NCBI RefSeq assembly: GCF_901472535.1
Contig: NZ_LR590470.1
Location: forward strand, 2,852,001 to 2,916,000
DNA: 64,000 nt
Source: Sphingobacterium daejeonense
Lineage (GTDB): Bacteria > Bacteroidota > Bacteroidia > Sphingobacteriales > Sphingobacteriaceae
Direction: 5' to 3'
In this document: one piece after another, positions 9,162-17,535 of the stretch
How the letters are laid out: each line of letters begins with the position of its first letter
Numbering within the stretch: position 1 is the stretch's first letter
The notes under the pieces: generated by a model
Told to the model about the DNA's origin: nothing
Databases searched by the model: none
The model's input: only the letters and a program-made list of their open reading frames with translations
Program-made: the position numbers and the translations under genes

Positions 9162-11366
9162 CTACGGATAAAGATGTCTCACAAAGAAATCTCTTCTTTT
9201 CTTTTCGCCGTATTCGCCGCCTGATGAATGTCCCATTCCGGGGATTACAACCAACTCATGGTCCTTATTGGCTCTGATCAATGCATTCGAAAATTGATAG
9301 GTCGAGGCAGGATCTACATTATCGTCTAGCTCTCCTACTATCAGCATCAGCTTTCCTTTTAACCTATTGGCATTTACAACATTAGAACATTCTTCGTAAT
9401 GTTTTCCTATAGGCCATCCCATCCATTGTTCGTTCCACCATATCTTATCCATTCTATTGTCATGGCATCCACAAGATGCTACACCAACCTTATAAAATTC
9501 AGGATGAAACAATAGCGCCCCTGCTGCACTTTGTCCCCCCGCTGAGGTGCCGTAAATGCCTACGCGTTCCAAGTCCATGTATGGGTATTTTGCAGCTGCT
9601 GCCTTCATCCACAGAATGCGGTCAGGGAAACCAGCATCTTTTAGGTTTTTCCATGCCACATCATGAAAAGCCTTTGAACGATTAGAAGTGCCCATTCCAT
9701 CAATCTGCACTACAATAAAACCAAGTTCGGCCAAATCCTGCATCCCCGAAGGATTCGCATAAAAAGATTTTGGAACAAATGAACTATGGGGTCCCGCATA
9801 AATATATTCAATTACCGGATATTTCTTGTTAGCATCAAAGTTAGTAGGTCTAATAATAATCCCCCAGATATCCGTCTTTCCGTCTCTTGCTTTGGAAGTA
9901 AATACTTCAGCAGGCTTCCAGCCTATATCACTGAAATTATTTAAATTAGATCTTTCTATATCCATTACTACTTCGCCTGCAGAGTTTCTTAAAACAGTGA
10001 CAGGAGCCTGATCGATTTTGGAATATCTGTCAACAAAATAACTATAATCTCTACTGAAAGTCCCTTCATGATTTGCCAACTCAGGACTCAGGTCTTTTAG
10101 ATTAGTTCCATCCAAATTCATGGAATAATAATGGATGAAATAAGGGTCTTCGTCTTTATTCATTCCAGATGCAGTAAAGAAAATCTTCTTTTGTTTCTCA
10201 TCCACCTTCAAAACACGATGTACTACCCAGTCTCCTTTGGTAAGTTGTTTTTTAACTTCACCATTATTTCCATCAATCAGATATAAATGGTTCCAGCCGT
10301 CCCTTTCCGATGCCCAAATTATTTCTTTGCCATCATTTAGGTCATAGCGGAATTTCTTGCCAGAATAATCTATGAAGGTTTTACTGGTTTCATTTAATAC
10401 AGTTGTAGTTATTCCCGTATTTGCATCCAACTCCATAATTGAATACTGTTGATGTCCGCGCTTGTTGTATTCAAAGGAAACAGCATGGCTATCCTGTCTC
10501 CAATCTAATGCATACAATGCAAATTGATTATCAACCATCGCTTTATCTACCGTCCATAACTTTTTAGTTTCCAAATTATAAACAATTGGAAAATATTGAC
10601 TCAGGGTGTCTCCTGGCTTTATATAATCTTTTGTATGAACCTTCGGCTGCAACTGATCTATCGGCGATGATTCTATCAAAGTGAGTTTTCGAACTTTAGC
10701 TTTCTGTACCTTTGAACTAGAGATTTTCTTTCCATCAGGCGACCATAAAATCATCGAAGAATAAAAGAAATCTTCAGTACCATCTTTGGTGATTTGTTGT
10801 TCTGAATTTTCCTTACCCTTATCTGCAATATAGATATTAAAATCCTTTAGATAAGCGATTTTGGACTTGTCAGGAGATTCAACAGGATTGCCTTTTCTTT
10901 CATCAATTCGATGTCCCCAATAACCCATAGGTTTTTGGTCTACTGAATCAAGTTTAGCCAATACTTTTTTGCTACGGTCCCATTTCCAATGGAAACCATC
11001 ATACTGAAATTTCACTGTATCCCGGTCTACTAACTTAGGAACACCTTTCTGGAAAAAATAAGGGTCAATGTTGGATTTTAGTTCTACAAACAAGGCATTC
11101 TGCAGGTCATTTAATGGGAATAAATCACCCTTTGTCTTGGCGACAGGATCAACGATGATTAACTCTCGACGGCCTTGACCATTTTTCTCGTACCAAAAAA
11201 CATCCCCTTTCTCGCTCCAATTTATTTGAATTACATCATTATCCAGACCTTGAGCCAAACGTCTTTTTACAAATTCTGAACGCTTATAATCCTCTGGAGT
11301 ACCTTGTGAAAAGGCAGAAAATGAAATAACAGATATGATGAGATATAGGAAAAGATGTTTTAGCAT
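9162..11366 (-). CDS. S9 family dipeptidyl peptidase IV-like
   Basis: A 734-aa secreted or periplasmic serine peptidase with signal peptide MLKHLFLYLIISVISFSAFSQG. The first two thirds form a DPP-IV-type beta-propeller ('YLKDFNIYIAD', 'IWASERDGWNHLYLID'). The C-terminal alpha/beta-hydrolase domain carries the nucleophile elbow 'IYGTSAGGQS', Asp in 'GELDDNVDP' and His in 'PGMGHSSGG'. It removes N-terminal dipeptides, typically X-Pro, in peptide utilisation. It is followed on the same strand, upstream, by an MFS gene 16 bp away, so the two may be one operon. Confidence 0.9.
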   Translation of the reverse strand: MLKHLFLYLIISVISFSAFSQGTPEDYKRSEFVKRRLAQGLDNDVIQINWSEKGDVFWYEKNGQGRRELIIVDPVAKTKGDLFPLNDLQNALFVELKSNIDPYFFQKGVPKLVDRDTVKFQYDGFHWKWDRSKKVLAKLDSVDQKPMGYWGHRIDERKGNPVESPDKSKIAYLKDFNIYIADKGKENSEQQITKDGTEDFFYSSMILWSPDGKKISSSKVQKAKVRKLTLIESSPIDQLQPKVHTKDYIKPGDTLSQYFPIVYNLETKKLWTVDKAMVDNQFALYALDWRQDSHAVSFEYNKRGHQQYSIMELDANTGITTTVLNETSKTFIDYSGKKFRYDLNDGKEIIWASERDGWNHLYLIDGNNGEVKKQLTKGDWVVHRVLKVDEKQKKIFFTASGMNKDEDPYFIHYYSMNLDGTNLKDLSPELANHEGTFSRDYSYFVDRYSKIDQAPVTVLRNSAGEVVMDIERSNLNNFSDIGWKPAEVFTSKARDGKTDIWGIIIRPTNFDANKKYPVIEYIYAGPHSSFVPKSFYANPSGMQDLAELGFIVVQIDGMGTSNRSKAFHDVAWKNLKDAGFPDRILWMKAAAAKYPYMDLERVGIYGTSAGGQSAAGALLFHPEFYKVGVASCGCHDNRMDKIWWNEQWMGWPIGKHYEECSNVVNANRLKGKLMLIVGELDDNVDPASTYQFSNALIRANKDHELVVIPGMGHSSGGEYGEKKRRDFFVRHLYP

Positions 11367-11382
11367 GGTATAAGATAAGTAT

Positions 11383-12624
11383 TTATGTGATTTTATTCAC
11401 ATATTTCCTTTTCACAATTTTACTTACGCTATACATCATTACAATGGTCAGGATACTGATTACAACGACAATATATCCCATGGTTGTATAATGTTCCAAT
11501 GGGCTTTCTGGTGTTTGTTGAACGATAATCATCCCCGCGATAATTGCTCCAATCCCTCCTGACATCTGCTGTAAGGAAGCACTTACGCTCATAAATGCTC
11601 CGCGATCCTCTTTGTCCGGAACTGCAGACACCAATGCTGAGGAAGGTGTTACCCGACTTAATATACCCATCATCATCAATATATTAAGAACTACTACCAG
11701 AACAAAAGGTGTAGGACCTAAAGCGGTATAGATTAAGACCATAATCATCATCCATGTGGTTGCTATCGCAAAGATCTTAAACTTGTCAAACCTATCACTG
11801 AGCCATCCTACCAAGGGCATGATGACCAGCGAAGCAATACCCGAAATCATAAATAACTGTGGTAGTTGTTCATGAGTAATATGGAGGTTGTTTACGGCAA
11901 AGACACTTCCAAAAGGCATCATCATAAATCCACCGATGGACAGCAATGCAGTTGCCAAAAAACCTATTCTATAATCTCTACGGGTAAATGTGCTCCATAA
12001 ATGCTGAAGAGCTGATTTATTTTTTTGGAGTCCTATATGTTCGGTGATGGATCTAAGTTTCAACGCAATCAAGATGGCGATAAACACAGCTAATATGGCG
12101 ATCATCAAAAAGGCACTCTGCCAACCCCAAGCATTGCCGATGTATAAGCCAATTGGAATTCCCAAAACTTGACTGGCTCCAAATCCCATCTGCACAAAGC
12201 CCATTACCCTTCCTCTTTGATCCAGGGTAAATACGTCCGTAATAATGGCCATGGAAATAGACCCGATCACTCCTCCAAACAAGCCGGTTACCACCCTTGC
12301 AGCCACCAACATGGTATAGTTAGTAGAAAATCCGCAGAGAAATGTACCGATGATAAATCCGGTGTAGAAGAAAAGAAGTAATTTCTTACGGTCAAAGCGA
12401 TCTGCAAATCCCGCTGTTAGCAATCCTGAAACTCCGGCACTGAAAGCATAGGCAGAGACCGCAACACCAAACTGTGCAGGCTTTAGATCAATGGCTTTCA
12501 TCAACATGTCCCCCATGGGCGACATAATCATAAAGTCCAGTACGACTGTAAACTGTGTAAATGCAAGGATAAAGATAACAAGCTTCTGATAGCCGGTAAG
12601 TGGAGATTTAGCGATTGATTCCAT
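11383..12624 (-). CDS. MFS efflux-type transporter
   Basis: A 413-aa inner-membrane protein with twelve predicted helices. The family-specific cytoplasmic motif is visible as 'GFADRFDRKKLLLF' after helix 2 and again in altered form as 'GWLSDRFDKFKI' after helix 8. 'RVVTGLFGGVIGSISMAII' resembles the AraJ/drug-H+ antiporter subfamily. The substrate is unknown. It ends 16 bp before the S9 peptidase gene and probably shares its transcript. Confidence 0.85.
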   Translation of the reverse strand: MESIAKSPLTGYQKLVIFILAFTQFTVVLDFMIMSPMGDMLMKAIDLKPAQFGVAVSAYAFSAGVSGLLTAGFADRFDRKKLLLFFYTGFIIGTFLCGFSTNYTMLVAARVVTGLFGGVIGSISMAIITDVFTLDQRGRVMGFVQMGFGASQVLGIPIGLYIGNAWGWQSAFLMIAILAVFIAILIALKLRSITEHIGLQKNKSALQHLWSTFTRRDYRIGFLATALLSIGGFMMMPFGSVFAVNNLHITHEQLPQLFMISGIASLVIMPLVGWLSDRFDKFKIFAIATTWMMIMVLIYTALGPTPFVLVVVLNILMMMGILSRVTPSSALVSAVPDKEDRGAFMSVSASLQQMSGGIGAIIAGMIIVQQTPESPLEHYTTMGYIVVVISILTIVMMYSVSKIVKRKYVNKIT

Positions 12625-12743
12625 AGACGGAGATAAAGGTAAGCATTGTGATTAGTAATTAGTAGTAAGTATTTAGCAGTTAGATTAAGTGTATTATCTT
12701 TATTGTTGTTATTGGTAATTATGTATGTAATTTTTATTTGAAT

Positions 12744-13274
12744 ATGCTCAAATCTGTAATAATCCGACAGGAAAACCCTGCTGACTATCCAATTGTTTTT
12801 GAATTGATCAAAGAATCTTTCAAGAATGAAGGACATACTGACCATCAGGAGCAATTTTTGGTGGAGAGATTGAGGAGTTCAGATGATTTTGTTCCAGAAC
12901 TATCTTTAGTAGCAGAGATTGAAGGTAAGGTTGTTGGATATATCTTGTTGACTAAGATCAAGATTATAGGAAAGGAAGTTGTTGGGAGTTTGGCGATGGC
13001 ACCTGTAGCGGTATTGCCAGAATATCAAAATCAAGGTATCGGTGGGAAATTGATTGTTGCGGCTCATAACAAGGCGAAGGAGTTCGGTTTTGAATCGGTT
13101 ATTGTGTTGGGACATGAGGGGTATTACCCAAAATTTGGATATAAACTGGCTGAAAGTTTTGGGATAAGGCCGCCATTTGATGTTCCAAGCGAGAATTTTA
13201 TGGCGATAGAGTTGGTTGATGGGAAGTTGGAAGGTGTTGAAGGTGTGGTGAAATATGCTGAAGAATTTGGATAG
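12744..13274 (+). CDS. GNAT family N-acetyltransferase (YhbS-like)
   Basis: A 176-aa acetyl-CoA-dependent acetyltransferase. The acetyl-CoA binding signature 'PVAVLPEYQNQGIGGKLI' is present near residue 90, followed by 'VIVLGHEGYYPKFGYKLA', typical of the YhbS/COG3153 group. I use the ATG at 12744 rather than the TTG six bases earlier. The acceptor substrate cannot be told. It is divergent from the MFS gene and followed by repeats. Confidence 0.85.
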   Translation: MLKSVIIRQENPADYPIVFELIKESFKNEGHTDHQEQFLVERLRSSDDFVPELSLVAEIEGKVVGYILLTKIKIIGKEVVGSLAMAPVAVLPEYQNQGIGGKLIVAAHNKAKEFGFESVIVLGHEGYYPKFGYKLAESFGIRPPFDVPSENFMAIELVDGKLEGVEGVVKYAEEFG

Positions 13275-13329
13275 GCGAATTTTTTTATAATAGTTACACC
13301 CTTACAGGGTTGAATGGCGAATTAGCCAT

Positions 13330-13560
13330 GGTTGGTGTCCCCACCAACCATCAATTCCGGTAGCAATTTAAAAATATTCATTTGTGATTTAAAGAAACAT
13401 GCCACACCGATGGCGTTGGTGTTTCAGGTGAATTCCATTTCTATAGATATTACATGCCGATGGCATTTAAGAGATATTTCATGCCTCCGGCATTTAACCC
13501 CGATGGGGTATCTCGCAGTGGCAGGTGTCCCCACCTGTCTATAATAGTTACACCCTTACA
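13330..13560 (+). repeat. Palindromic repeat block, copy A
   Basis: Ordered palindromic modules: GGTTGGTGTCCCCACCAACC, GCCACACCGATGGCG, ATGCCGATGGCAT, ATGCCTCCGGCAT, CCCCGATGGGG, GGCAGGTGTCCCCACCTG. The block is almost identical to 14100-14330 and in inverted orientation to 287-440. TATAATAGTTACACCC hairpin units surround it. Confidence 0.85.
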
Positions 13561-13888
13561 GGGTTGAATTGAACCGGATAATCATTGCTATAATAGTTAC
13601 ACCCCTCTGGGGCGGAATGGCGAAAAGAGCCGTGGTTGATGCCCTCACCTGCCACTGAAAATATGCCAATGGCCTTATATTTTTCCTATAATAGTTACAC
13701 CCTTACAGGGTTGAATTGAACCGGATGATCATTGCTATAATAGTTACACCCCTCAGGGTGGCATGGTGAATAGAGCCGTGTTTGGTGACCTCACCTGCCA
13801 CTATTATAACTGATGGGTGATGGTCCCACCTGCCATGGCGAAATGACTCGCCTTCCTTTGTCGAATGTCTTTTGGCTATTAAAAAAAT

Positions 13889-14053
13889 AGTTTCCACATC
13901 TTTCGATGTGGAATGACACGAATGTCGAGAGGAAGAGGGGGCGATTTTTTGGAGGATGTAGTTGCGGCGAGCCGCAACTACATCCCCCAAAAAATCGCCC
14001 CTTTTTAAAAAAAGCGTCTGTCATTCTTGAGCTTTAGCTCAAGAAACTATTTT
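13889..14053. repeat. Composite palindrome, copy 2 (conserved ends, variable core)
   Basis: Ends match copy 1 at 548-712: AATAGTTTCC-hairpin-GGAATGACA on the left and TGTCATTC-hairpin-GAAACTATT on the right. The core hairpin at 13938-14001 has 30-bp arms with a single A/C mismatch and a 4-nt loop, but its sequence is unrelated to the core of copy 1. Overall length is 165 bp. Confidence 0.75.
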
Positions 14054-14099
14054 TCGCTATAATAGTGACACCCCTTTGGGATTAGGTGGCGAAATGGCC

Positions 14100-14330
14100 G
14101 TGGTTGGTGTCCCAACCAACCATCAATTCCGGTAGCCATCAAAAAATATTCATTTGTGATTTAAACAAACATGCCACACCGATGGCGTTGGTGTTTCAGG
14201 TGAATTCCATTTCTATAGATATTACATGCCGATGGTATTTAAGAGATATTTCATGCCTCCGGCATTTTACCCCGATGGGGTTTCTCGCCGTGGCAGGTGT
14301 CCCCACCTGTCTATAATAGTTACACCCTTC
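14100..14330 (+). repeat. Palindromic repeat block, copy B
   Basis: Near-identical direct copy of 13330-13560 with a few substitutions. The end of the block reaches the 3' end of the SIS-domain gene. With the inverted copy at 287-440 it could support inversion of the 13-kb segment between them. Confidence 0.85.
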
Positions 14331-14351
14331 CAGGGTTTAATGGTATCTACC

Positions 14352-14906
14352 TCAGTTCTCCATAAATGCATAGGCTATCATGTGGCAGATATGCATATGG
14401 CAATCCTCTACGCGGCCGTAATGATCTGAATGGACTTTGAGAACAAGGTCTGCCAAGTCGGCTATCTTGCCTCCTGCTTTGCCGGTTAGGGCGATAGTGA
14501 ATATATTTTTGTTTTTGCAGTATTCAATGGCTTTGATCAAGTTTGGCGAATTTCCGCTGACGCTCATCATCATGACCAGATCGCCTTCTTTTGCAAAATT
14601 TTCCAATTGCCGGTAAAATATATCATCGTAGGAATAATCATTGCCTATCGCTGTGATCCAAGCTGTATTATCATTCAAAGACATACATCGGAACCTACGA
14701 AAGGTTTTATCTGAAGCTCCTTTGCCCAAATCCGTTATAAAATGTGAGGCATTGGCGGCACTACCTCCGTTGCCAAATACAAAAATCTGACGGACAGCCT
14801 TCAATGCTTCGGTAAATTTCAAAATTATTTCTTCAACTACATCTAAAGGAATGGAGTCAATTGCTGTTTTATGTTCGGTTAGATAATGATCTAAATAGTT
14901 TTTCAT
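14352..14906 (-). CDS. SIS-domain phosphosugar isomerase (GmhA-like)
   Basis: A 184-aa cytoplasmic SIS-domain protein. 'VFGNGGSAANASHFITDLGKG' is the phosphosugar-binding loop and matches sedoheptulose-7-phosphate isomerase (GmhA/DiaA group), as do 'MSVSGNSPNLIKAIEY' and the C-terminal 'DCHMHICHMIAYAFM'. In this operon it sits with a ROK kinase and a sugar epimerase, which suggests a catabolic phosphosugar step rather than heptose synthesis. Its stop lies at the edge of a repeat block. Confidence 0.8.
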   Translation of the reverse strand: MKNYLDHYLTEHKTAIDSIPLDVVEEIILKFTEALKAVRQIFVFGNGGSAANASHFITDLGKGASDKTFRRFRCMSLNDNTAWITAIGNDYSYDDIFYRQLENFAKEGDLVMMMSVSGNSPNLIKAIEYCKNKNIFTIALTGKAGGKIADLADLVLKVHSDHYGRVEDCHMHICHMIAYAFMEN

Positions 14907-14953
14907 AATTAAAATGTGTTTAGGTATTCCTCAGCTATTAGGTTAGCTTATGA

Positions 14954-15880
14954 TTATTTTAAAGTTGATTTTGCCAATTCAAGTGCTCCAATGGGCACCA
15001 CATCCTCCGCCAATTGTGCGATTTTAATTTCAGGTGCCGGTAAAAATGCTTTCAACAGATAATTGTCCAGCTGTTTAGCAATCGGTATGGCGAGAGCATC
15101 ACCCAGCAATGACAGCCCTCCTCCAATTACCAGGACGTCGGGATGGAAAAGATGAACGATATGCGAAAGTGCAAATGCCAAGTCATCGGCCACTTCCTCG
15201 ACGATTTGTTTTGCATCCAGATCTCCGGCTTCCAAAGCTGGTTTTAAAAGTGTTGCTTCTGGTCCATAATCTGCCTTTGACAGACTAGATAATATGCTTT
15301 CAGGATTTTGATCTATGTACTGCCTTACCCGTTTGTTGACTGCCCAACCTGAACATTTTGACTCCAACGTTGCACCAGATTTATCCATTCTGATATGACC
15401 GATTTCTACCTCTCCAGGTACTTTCCCATGATAGATCGAATTTTGAATGACTAGGCCACCACCTATTCCACTTCCTATGGTCATATAAAAAACTATATCT
15501 CTCCCCTTTCCATGACCGTAAATCGCTTCACCCAAAGCTGCTACATTTGCATCATTGTCTATGCCGACTGGTTTTCCTGTCAGATTCTCCAACCAAGACC
15601 TTAAATTGAAATTCTCCCAACCATCGATCTGATGGGATACCTGAATCGTACCATCCTTCCAATTCACCGGCCCCCCAAATCCAATTCCAATTGCTGATAT
15701 AGTCTCCATCAGTGGTTCCCAAGACTCCAAACATTCTTTGATATGATCTTGTATGCCCTGAGCGGCTTTAGCAGGATCAATGGTATACCGTTTTCTTTCT
15801 GCTATATTCCCTTCTGAGTCACCTACGACCAACTGAAGCTTGGTTCCTCCAATTTCAATTCCAATAAATCTTTCTTCCAT
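14954..15880 (-). CDS. ROK-family sugar kinase
   Basis: A 308-aa cytoplasmic kinase. The N-terminal phosphate loop 'IGIEIGGTKLQLVVGD', the 'IGIGFGGPVNW' stretch, 'GIDNDANVAALGEAIYG' and 'MTIGSGIGGGLVI' are all ROK landmarks. The residues 'VEIGHIRM' provide the GH ligand, but the usual CxCGxxGC zinc cluster is reduced to a single cysteine in 'TLESKCSGWAVNK', so zinc binding may be lost. Likely phosphorylates a hexose or similar sugar for the adjoining SIS protein. Middle gene of a three-gene minus-strand operon. Confidence 0.85.
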   Translation of the reverse strand: MEERFIGIEIGGTKLQLVVGDSEGNIAERKRYTIDPAKAAQGIQDHIKECLESWEPLMETISAIGIGFGGPVNWKDGTIQVSHQIDGWENFNLRSWLENLTGKPVGIDNDANVAALGEAIYGHGKGRDIVFYMTIGSGIGGGLVIQNSIYHGKVPGEVEIGHIRMDKSGATLESKCSGWAVNKRVRQYIDQNPESILSSLSKADYGPEATLLKPALEAGDLDAKQIVEEVADDLAFALSHIVHLFHPDVLVIGGGLSLLGDALAIPIAKQLDNYLLKAFLPAPEIKIAQLAEDVVPIGALELAKSTLK

Positions 15881-15915
15881 GATGTATTAATTCTCTAAGG
15901 TTGTCAGTTCCTATG

Positions 15916-16695
15916 TTATTGTAGATTTATCTGTTCCAATTGGTTTTTATAGATTTCCATTATCTGTTTCAAGGCTGCAGGATTTTCTTTGAGATCTCCT
16001 TCATATTCGATTGACAATACTCCCGAGAAGTTGTTTTCTTTCAACAGCTGCATCAAGTCCAAGGTTGGGATATTTCCGCTTCCCCAAACTACGTCCAAGC
16101 CATCTGCAGATTCCATCGAAACATCCTTGAAATGCAGTGCCATTAATCTGCTCTCGACTTTTTTCAAACTTTCCAAGGGATCCAAGCCAGAACGAAGCCA
16201 ATGACCAACATCCGCACATACTCCAATCAAAGGACTTTTATCGGCCAGCTGGCTCATCAATGAATCGGGATTCCAATACATCGAAGGTTTCGCATGGTTA
16301 TGGATGGCAAGCTTAATTTGATATTTCTCACAGAGGTCTTCTATCTGGTCCATAAATTTAGGCTCAGGCTCTGAAACGATAAGCGGGATTTCCATTGACT
16401 TGGCAAATTGAAACAGCTTTTCCCAATCGGCATTACTTGTTGGACTGATTACTCCAATATCTGCCAACTTAACCTGTTTTTCTTTCAACAGTTCATTTAC
16501 CTTTAGTTGGGTGGCTTGGTCCATGTTGAAATCCATCTTACCATCTAACCCAGCCCCTATCTGTTGTCCAGGAAAAATTCCTATTTCATCAATTCCTAAT
16601 TCTTTTGCCTTATCGACAGCTTCAGAAAATGTTCCCTCTCTAAAGGTATAAGCCAAAATTGCGAGATGCCAATTGGTGGGTTTAGACAAATCCAC
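15916..16695 (-). CDS. Sugar phosphate isomerase/epimerase (xylose-isomerase-like TIM barrel)
   Basis: A 259-aa AP-endonuclease-2-type TIM barrel. Metal-site residues appear in 'IVSEPEPKFMDQ', 'AIHNHAKPSMYW', 'GVCADVGHWLRSG', 'LHFKDVSME' and 'LSIEYEGD', as in IolE/IolI and hydroxypyruvate-isomerase-like proteins. First gene of the operon with the ROK kinase and SIS isomerase. The exact sugar is unknown. Confidence 0.85.
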   Translation of the reverse strand: MDLSKPTNWHLAILAYTFREGTFSEAVDKAKELGIDEIGIFPGQQIGAGLDGKMDFNMDQATQLKVNELLKEKQVKLADIGVISPTSNADWEKLFQFAKSMEIPLIVSEPEPKFMDQIEDLCEKYQIKLAIHNHAKPSMYWNPDSLMSQLADKSPLIGVCADVGHWLRSGLDPLESLKKVESRLMALHFKDVSMESADGLDVVWGSGNIPTLDLMQLLKENNFSGVLSIEYEGDLKENPAALKQIMEIYKNQLEQINLQ

Positions 16696-17043
16696 ATTTT
16701 CCGTAGAGTCAGACTTTTAGATATTGGATTGATTTGTTGAAGATGTTGGATTACAGCCAGCAGTAAAGCCAAAGCAGCTATTTGTAGAAAACAACAAAAC
16801 TTGATTCACATAGGGTCTAGAATTGAATCCTAATAACAGCATAAGATTGATAATAAACCGGTAGAGGTACGATGATCACTTAGCATGTTATTGAGGATGG
16901 TTAGGTTTATTATTACATAAATAACAATAATATTCAAATAATCAAAACAAGATGGTTTATAACGATATATAGAATAGTTACCTATAAACAGGTAATTTTT
17001 AAATTACCTTAAAATTAATGCCTCCTATCTCCTATTTTTAATT
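16696..17043. other. Divergent intergenic region, no gene seen
   Basis: 348 bp between the divergent sugar operon and a small lipoprotein gene. It is AT-rich, without an open frame of note. Promoters for both sides should lie here, but I could not fix a convincing TAnnTTTG element with a -33 box. Confidence 0.5.
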
Positions 17044-17464
17044 ATGAGAAAAATAAAATTCACACTACCTACAATTGGCTTAATTGCCATTTTTTTTCTT
17101 ACAACATCATTATTTACTGCATGCAGCAAAGATGAAAATGGTAATCCCAAAGACCATAATGTAAGATATGAGATTACAGGAAACATAACTGTTCCTGTTA
17201 CTATTCAGTATACACCCACTGTCGACGAGAACGGAGATTTTGACGATGACTATGAAGTTACCACCAACCTGCCATGGAAAAAGATGTGGTTATAGCATAT
17301 AATGCTTCAGGTGCGGGCTGCAATGTTTCCGCAGACGACGCAAGCCCAGGACAACAAGTAACTGTCAAGATTTTCGAAGACGCAAAGAAGTAATCAACCA
17401 TAAAGGAGTTGTTGATGGAGACGGAAATCTGCAGATCAGCTTGAACCATGTTTTTAAGAGGTAA
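17044..17464 (+). CDS. Small lipoprotein (two frameshifts)
   Basis: A lipoprotein of about 140 aa: signal MRKIKFTLPTIGLIAIFFL with lipobox TACSKDENG. The mature part 'VRYEITGNITVPVTIQYT' followed by 'GQQVTVKIFEDGKEVINHKG' resembles small MmpS-like beta proteins common in Bacteroidota; this assignment is tentative. The frame is broken at about 17276 and about 17377, where one G appears to be missing from a GG in each case (for example GACGGCAAA read as GACGCAAA). Both breaks are repaired by one base. Confidence 0.6.
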
Positions 17465-17481
17465 AAATAATTTTTAGCATC

Positions 17482-17535
17482 AAGGGCAAAGGGTCGAATT
17501 AGTTACTACTAAATACTATTGTTATCTTTGCCCTT
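17482..17535 (+). promoter_or_regulatory. mnmE promoter within a 10-bp inverted repeat
   Basis: AAGGGCAAAG (17482-17491) and CTTTGCCCTT (17526-17535) are perfect inverted repeats 34 bp apart. The right arm overlaps a -7 element TATCTTTG at 17523-17530. The mnmE start codon begins at 17536, so transcription from this element would give an essentially leaderless mRNA. The arms could also terminate the upstream lipoprotein transcript. Confidence 0.45.

Noticed and set aside
13332..14429. Similar open frames at 13332-13544 and 14086-14316 as paralogous genes
   Set aside because: They are similar only because both lie in near-identical palindrome blocks; the reading frame also covers the inverted copy at 207-458.
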